Shown here piece by piece: positions 5,628-8,029 of a stretch of DNA of 8,029 nucleotides (positions are counted from its first letter, which is position 1; every line of letters starts with the position of its first letter). Source of the DNA: CF-118 sp035689345 (GTDB taxonomy: Bacteria > Chloroflexota > Dormibacteria > Dormibacterales > Dormibacteraceae); contig DASSLR010000048.1 in NCBI GenBank assembly GCA_035689345.1, positions 1 to 8,029 on the forward strand, read 5' to 3'. The position numbers and the translations under genes are program-made. The notes beneath the pieces are model-generated. The model had not been told where the DNA came from. It saw only the letters and a list, made by a program, of their open reading frames with translations, and did no database searches.

Positions 5628-6183
5628 TGTGCAGGCCGCCGGGGCGCTCCATCTGGCCGTAGACCGCCACAACGGTCAGCGCGAGGCCGGCCACCAGCAG
5701 CACGAGTCCACACGCAATGGTCGCGAGCGCGCGCAGCGTCCGATGCTCGAGACCGGTAGGCGGCGTCGTCACCTCGCTGAGGCGGGGCGGCCGGATGTAT
5801 TCGGCGATCGGACTGTATCTCGTGACCCAGACGAGAGCGAGCGAACCGATCAGGGTGAGCACGATCTGATTACCGAAGGCGAGCAAGATGCCTCCGAGCC
5901 CGCACAGCAGGACCGCGTTCAAGCAGCCGGCGATCACGTGGTGCGCGGCCATCTTGTTCTTGGCCCGCGCGATCTCTCTGACGGTCCCGATGGCAAACGC
6001 AAGCGGCAGCGCCGACACATAGATCAGGAGAAGCTGGCCTGGAACGCCCCCCTGGGCTAGAAACGCCAGGTAGGCCAGCACGCCGAAGATCAAGACGTGA
6101 GCTCCGAGGGCGAGGACGTGGCCGGCAAACGAGCGGTGGGGCGGATTCGTGATGCCGAGCTCGCTGACTATCTGCGGCTCCAC
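5608..6183 (-). CDS. Five-helix integral membrane protein of unknown function
   Basis: This 191-residue protein has about five hydrophobic helices: near 18-44, 49-67, 80-104, 105-121 and 149-176. Polar loops separate them (REIARAKNKMAAHH at 69-82; a Pro/Arg-rich loop 122-146). Histidines lie in or at the membrane segments (22, 29, 81, 82), which could serve as metal or haem ligands, but no family signature is recognised. The start is GTG at 6183, 29 nt after the CopC-CopD stop, so it could be the last gene of that operon; a near-consensus -10 in the gap (TAGAAT) suggests an additional own promoter. No Shine-Dalgarno is visible and the exact start is not certain. The 3' end overlaps the convergent gene by 20 bp. 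A copper-related role is suggested only by its neighbour. Confidence 0.8.
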   Translation of the reverse strand: MEPQIVSELGITNPPHRSFAGHVLALGAHVLIFGVLAYLAFLAQGGVPGQLLLIYVSALPLAFAIGTVREIARAKNKMAAHHVIAGCLNAVLLCGLGGILLAFGNQIVLTLIGSLALVWVTRYSPIAEYIRPPRLSEVTTPPTGLEHRTLRALATIACGLVLLVAGLALTVVAVYGQMERPGGLHITIGGP

Positions 6184-6192
6184 CGCGGGGCG

Positions 6193-6198
6193 ATTCTA
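6193..6198 (-). promoter_or_regulatory. Possible -10 element TAGAAT before the five-helix membrane protein
   Basis: TAGAAT on the minus strand differs from TATAAT at one base and ends 9 nt before the GTG at 6183. It lies in the 29-nt gap after the CopC-CopD stop. The hexamer at -35 distance (TCACGA) is a weak match. If used, it would give an almost leaderless transcript. Confidence 0.35.
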
Positions 6199-6212
6199 TC
6201 GGTGGCTGCTGA

Positions 6213-7394
6213 TCATCGTGAAGGCGGCAAGGCCGCAACGAGCGCAGCCGCGCCGATGATCGCGAATGTGCCGATGAGCTCGAGCCGTCGACGCCGAATG
6301 AGCACAGACGTCGCCACCAGGGCAACGATCGCGACCTTCAATATCAGCGCGCGCCCGTAGTCCGTCGCGATGAGCGCGGACAGCTGCACCGTGTGCGCGA
6401 GCGCGAGCACAGCGCCGGTGGCGGTCGCGGTCGCGAACGTGACCAGCGCGTAGCGCGCGAAGCGCGAGTCAGGCCTGGTGACATAGGCGGCGAGCCCGCC
6501 GACCCAGAGGCCCATCGCGCCGACATGAACAGCCGCCAGCGCCTGACCCAGCCCAGGCAGGCCAGGGATGGCGTGCGCGCCAAGGCCGTCGATGACCGCG
6601 TCCGCCGCCCCGATGGCGAGCAGCGGCCACGAGCGCCCGGTCGCCAGCACCGTCCAGGCGAGAAGCGCCGCGCCGAGGCGCAGTCCGACCAGTCGCCCGA
6701 AGCCGGACCCGAGGACCGCGACCGCGGTGTCGCCGTCGAACGAGAGGCTCGCCAGCTGGGCGACCACCGCGAGGGGCTCGGCGACGACCAGCAGGAGCAC
6801 GCCTGCGCCGAGAAGGCGGCCGAAGCCTGGCGAGCGCGTGAGCACGCGATAGCCCGCGACGCCGAAGACGAGGGCGAAGCCCGCGAAATGGATCCAGTGC
6901 GCGAGGGCTTGAAGCGCCAGGCCAAGCGGAGTGGACGTCCCGACCTCGCCGGTGCTCAGCAGCGTCGCGTATGGATTCGCTGTCGGCGCACCTACGCTGA
7001 ACGCGAAGGCGCCACGAGAGGGATGGGTGTCGGCGGCGAAGACCTGCCAGCTGACGACGAACGTTCCCTGCTCCGTCGTGCTGATGGGTGCGGTGAGCGC
7101 TGAACCGTGAACGCTCAGCGTGCCGGCGACCTGCGCGCCGCTCGGGGCATACACGCGAAGCCCCGGACCGGCAGGCGTGACCGGCTCCGTGAACAGCAGC
7201 GTCACCGTCGGGGGCAGGGACTGCAGCCGAGCGTCCGGTGCGGGATCCGACTGCACGAGCTGGGCGTGCGCAAGCGCTCCCTGCGGCAGCAGGGCAAGTG
7301 CGGCGGCGATCAGGAATAAGCCGGCTCGAGAACCTCGACGCGTCCGGGACGCGGCCGGGCGATGCGCAGGACGAGCCCGGCGGCGAGCAAGCAC
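6213..7394 (-). CDS. CopC-CopD fusion copper-handling membrane protein
   Basis: From GTG 7394 this is a 393-residue protein: a basic N-terminus with hydrophobic core and cleavage after ALA-42 leaves His43 as the first mature residue. Residues 43-136 are a CopC domain (HAQLVQSDPAPDARL, LFTEPV, ADTHPSRGAFAFSVG). The three Cu(II) ligands of CopC are all present: the N-terminal His43 and the D-x-H pair Asp122/His124 (mature 1, 80, 82). Residues 157-390 are a CopD-type membrane domain of about eight helices with HWIHFAGFALVFG (166-178), the HVGAMGLWVGG motif (290-300) and TDYGRALILK (344-353). Such fusions (YcnJ-like) bind copper outside the membrane and are thought to move it inward. The start is uncertain: GTG 7394 lies inside the upstream MFS gene, with 85 bp overlap; a CTG at 7313 would make a CTGA overlap with the MFS stop but lacks a basic n-region. 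No ATG, GTG or TTG lies between them. Confidence 0.9.
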   Translation of the reverse strand: MLARRRARPAHRPAASRTRRGSRAGLFLIAAALALLPQGALAHAQLVQSDPAPDARLQSLPPTVTLLFTEPVTPAGPGLRVYAPSGAQVAGTLSVHGSALTAPISTTEQGTFVVSWQVFAADTHPSRGAFAFSVGAPTANPYATLLSTGEVGTSTPLGLALQALAHWIHFAGFALVFGVAGYRVLTRSPGFGRLLGAGVLLLVVAEPLAVVAQLASLSFDGDTAVAVLGSGFGRLVGLRLGAALLAWTVLATGRSWPLLAIGAADAVIDGLGAHAIPGLPGLGQALAAVHVGAMGLWVGGLAAYVTRPDSRFARYALVTFATATATGAVLALAHTVQLSALIATDYGRALILKVAIVALVATSVLIRRRRLELIGTFAIIGAAALVAALPPSR

Positions 7395-8029
7395 AGAAGG
7401 CCCGAAAACATGAAAGCGATCTGGTAGTCGCCGAAGACTGTGCGCACCGCGCCGGCGGCGAAGGCGATCGTCGCCGCTCCGATCTGGTGCGCCGCAAAAA
7501 TCCACCCGTACACAATGGCGAAGTTCTGCTGTCCGAACACCTTGCGCGCGAGCTGCACGGTCGGCGGCACGGTCGCGACCCAGTCGAGTCCGTAGAAGAC
7601 GATGAACAGGATCAGCCCGAACTGCGGGCTGCCGAACACGTAGGGCAGCGCGAGCAGAGACAGGCCGCGCAGGCCGTAGTACACGAACAGGAGCTTGCGG
7701 CTGTCGAAACGGTCGGTGAGGTAGCCGGACGCGAGCGTGCCGACGACATCGAAGACGCCGATCACCGCCAGCAGGCTAGCCGCCGTGACCTCGGCCATGC
7801 CGTGGTCGATCGATGCCGGGATCAGGTGCGTGCCGATGAGCCCGTTCGTGCTAGCGCCACAGATAAAGAAAGTCCCGGCCAGGAAGCGGAAATCGCGGTC
7901 GCGGATGCCGACGCCGAGGGTGGCGACCGCGCGCGCGAACGGGTTGCCTTCGACGCGCACGGTCGGCCGCACCGCCACCCCGTCGTCGGGCGCGCCGTAC
8001 GGCCGCAGCCCGACGTCGCTCGGGAAGCT
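7310..8029 (-). CDS. Major facilitator superfamily transporter, C-terminal half (N-terminus off right edge)
   Basis: The frame is open to the window end, giving 239 residues; a GTG at 7978 is not the start because the sequence upstream of it (FPSDVGLRPYGAPDD) is typical of the central cytosolic loop of MFS proteins. Six membrane helices follow (7 to 12 of a usual twelve, near 46-68, 81-105, 112-133, 136-155, 171-192, 196-215). SGYLTDRFDSRK (101-112) is the second copy of MFS motif A (G-x-L-x-D-R-x-x-x-R-K) between helices 8 and 9. FFICGASTNGLIGTHL (54-69) resembles the FFVCGF-type seventh helix of the monocarboxylate/oxalate-formate branch, so a small organic acid or similar solute is a fair guess. 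The substrate is not determined. It is upstream of CopC-CopD with overlapping translation, implying cotranscription; whether it acts in copper handling is unknown. Confidence 0.92.
   Translation of the reverse strand, partial: SFPSDVGLRPYGAPDDGVAVRPTVRVEGNPFARAVATLGVGIRDRDFRFLAGTFFICGASTNGLIGTHLIPASIDHGMAEVTAASLLAVIGVFDVVGTLASGYLTDRFDSRKLLFVYYGLRGLSLLALPYVFGSPQFGLILFIVFYGLDWVATVPPTVQLARKVFGQQNFAIVYGWIFAAHQIGAATIAFAAGAVRTVFGDYQIAFMFSGLLCLLAAGLVLRIARPRPGRVEVLEPAYS

Noticed and set aside
6469..7515. Minus-strand frame of 348 codons overlapping CopC-CopD in another frame
   Set aside because: Arg/Ser/Pro-rich shadow; the CopC-CopD frame has all expected metal ligands and helices.
7310..8029. MFS protein as a CcoA-like copper importer
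   Set aside because: The Met/His pairs characteristic of CcoA (MxxxM and HxxxM) are not seen; the seventh helix looks more like the monocarboxylate-type branch.
1..8029. CRISPR arrays, insertion sequences, tRNA/rRNA genes, phage or defence genes
   Set aside because: No regularly spaced repeats, transposase or recombinase motifs, tRNA cloverleaf or rRNA-like sequence were seen on either strand.

Overview
The window is GC-rich (roughly two thirds G+C) and gene-dense. GTG starts are frequent, Shine-Dalgarno sequences are mostly missing, and two lipoproteins carry Ser/Thr/Pro/Ala-rich linkers. This points to an actinomycete or a similar GC-rich soil lineage such as the Dormibacterota/Chloroflexota group; the sequence alone does not settle which. 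I see nine protein genes, two of them cut by the window edges. I see no rRNA, tRNA, CRISPR array, transposase, phage gene or other mobile element, and no gene-free stretch longer than about 170 bases.

Layout from left to right. (1) A minus-strand lipoprotein with a beta-propeller-like body runs off the left edge. (2) A minus-strand DUF1801 protein is divergent from (3), a plus-strand stand-alone phosphodiesterase of the alkaline-phosphatase superfamily with a complete metal-binding set. (4) A minus-strand DUF4232-type lipoprotein converges on (3), and the two stop codons share one CTAG. (5) A minus-strand small multi-pass membrane protein has the window's one strong Shine-Dalgarno and is divergent from (6), a plus-strand conserved protein with HicB-like and DinB-like traits. 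(7) A minus-strand five-helix membrane protein overlaps the 3' end of (6). (8) A minus-strand CopC-CopD fusion lies upstream of (7). (9) The C-terminal half of a minus-strand MFS transporter lies upstream of (8) and runs off the right edge. Genes 9-8-7 form a probable minus-strand operon for membrane transport and copper handling, possibly with an internal promoter before 7. The other genes look like singletons of ordinary cell-envelope and cytosolic function.

The most interesting signals are regulatory. Both lipoprotein genes carry the same two-block element, CGTAACCC and TCGT, with identical spacing between the blocks and identical distance (11 nt) to the start codon, while the sequence between the blocks is not conserved. 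This looks like an ECF-sigma-type promoter shared by two envelope genes. Separately, both divergent gene pairs have opposed TANNNT (-10-like) hexamers that share a single TA step. At three of the four start codons the hexamer sits 6-7 nt upstream, as expected for leaderless transcripts. I found no convincing new defence, mobile or biosynthetic system here.
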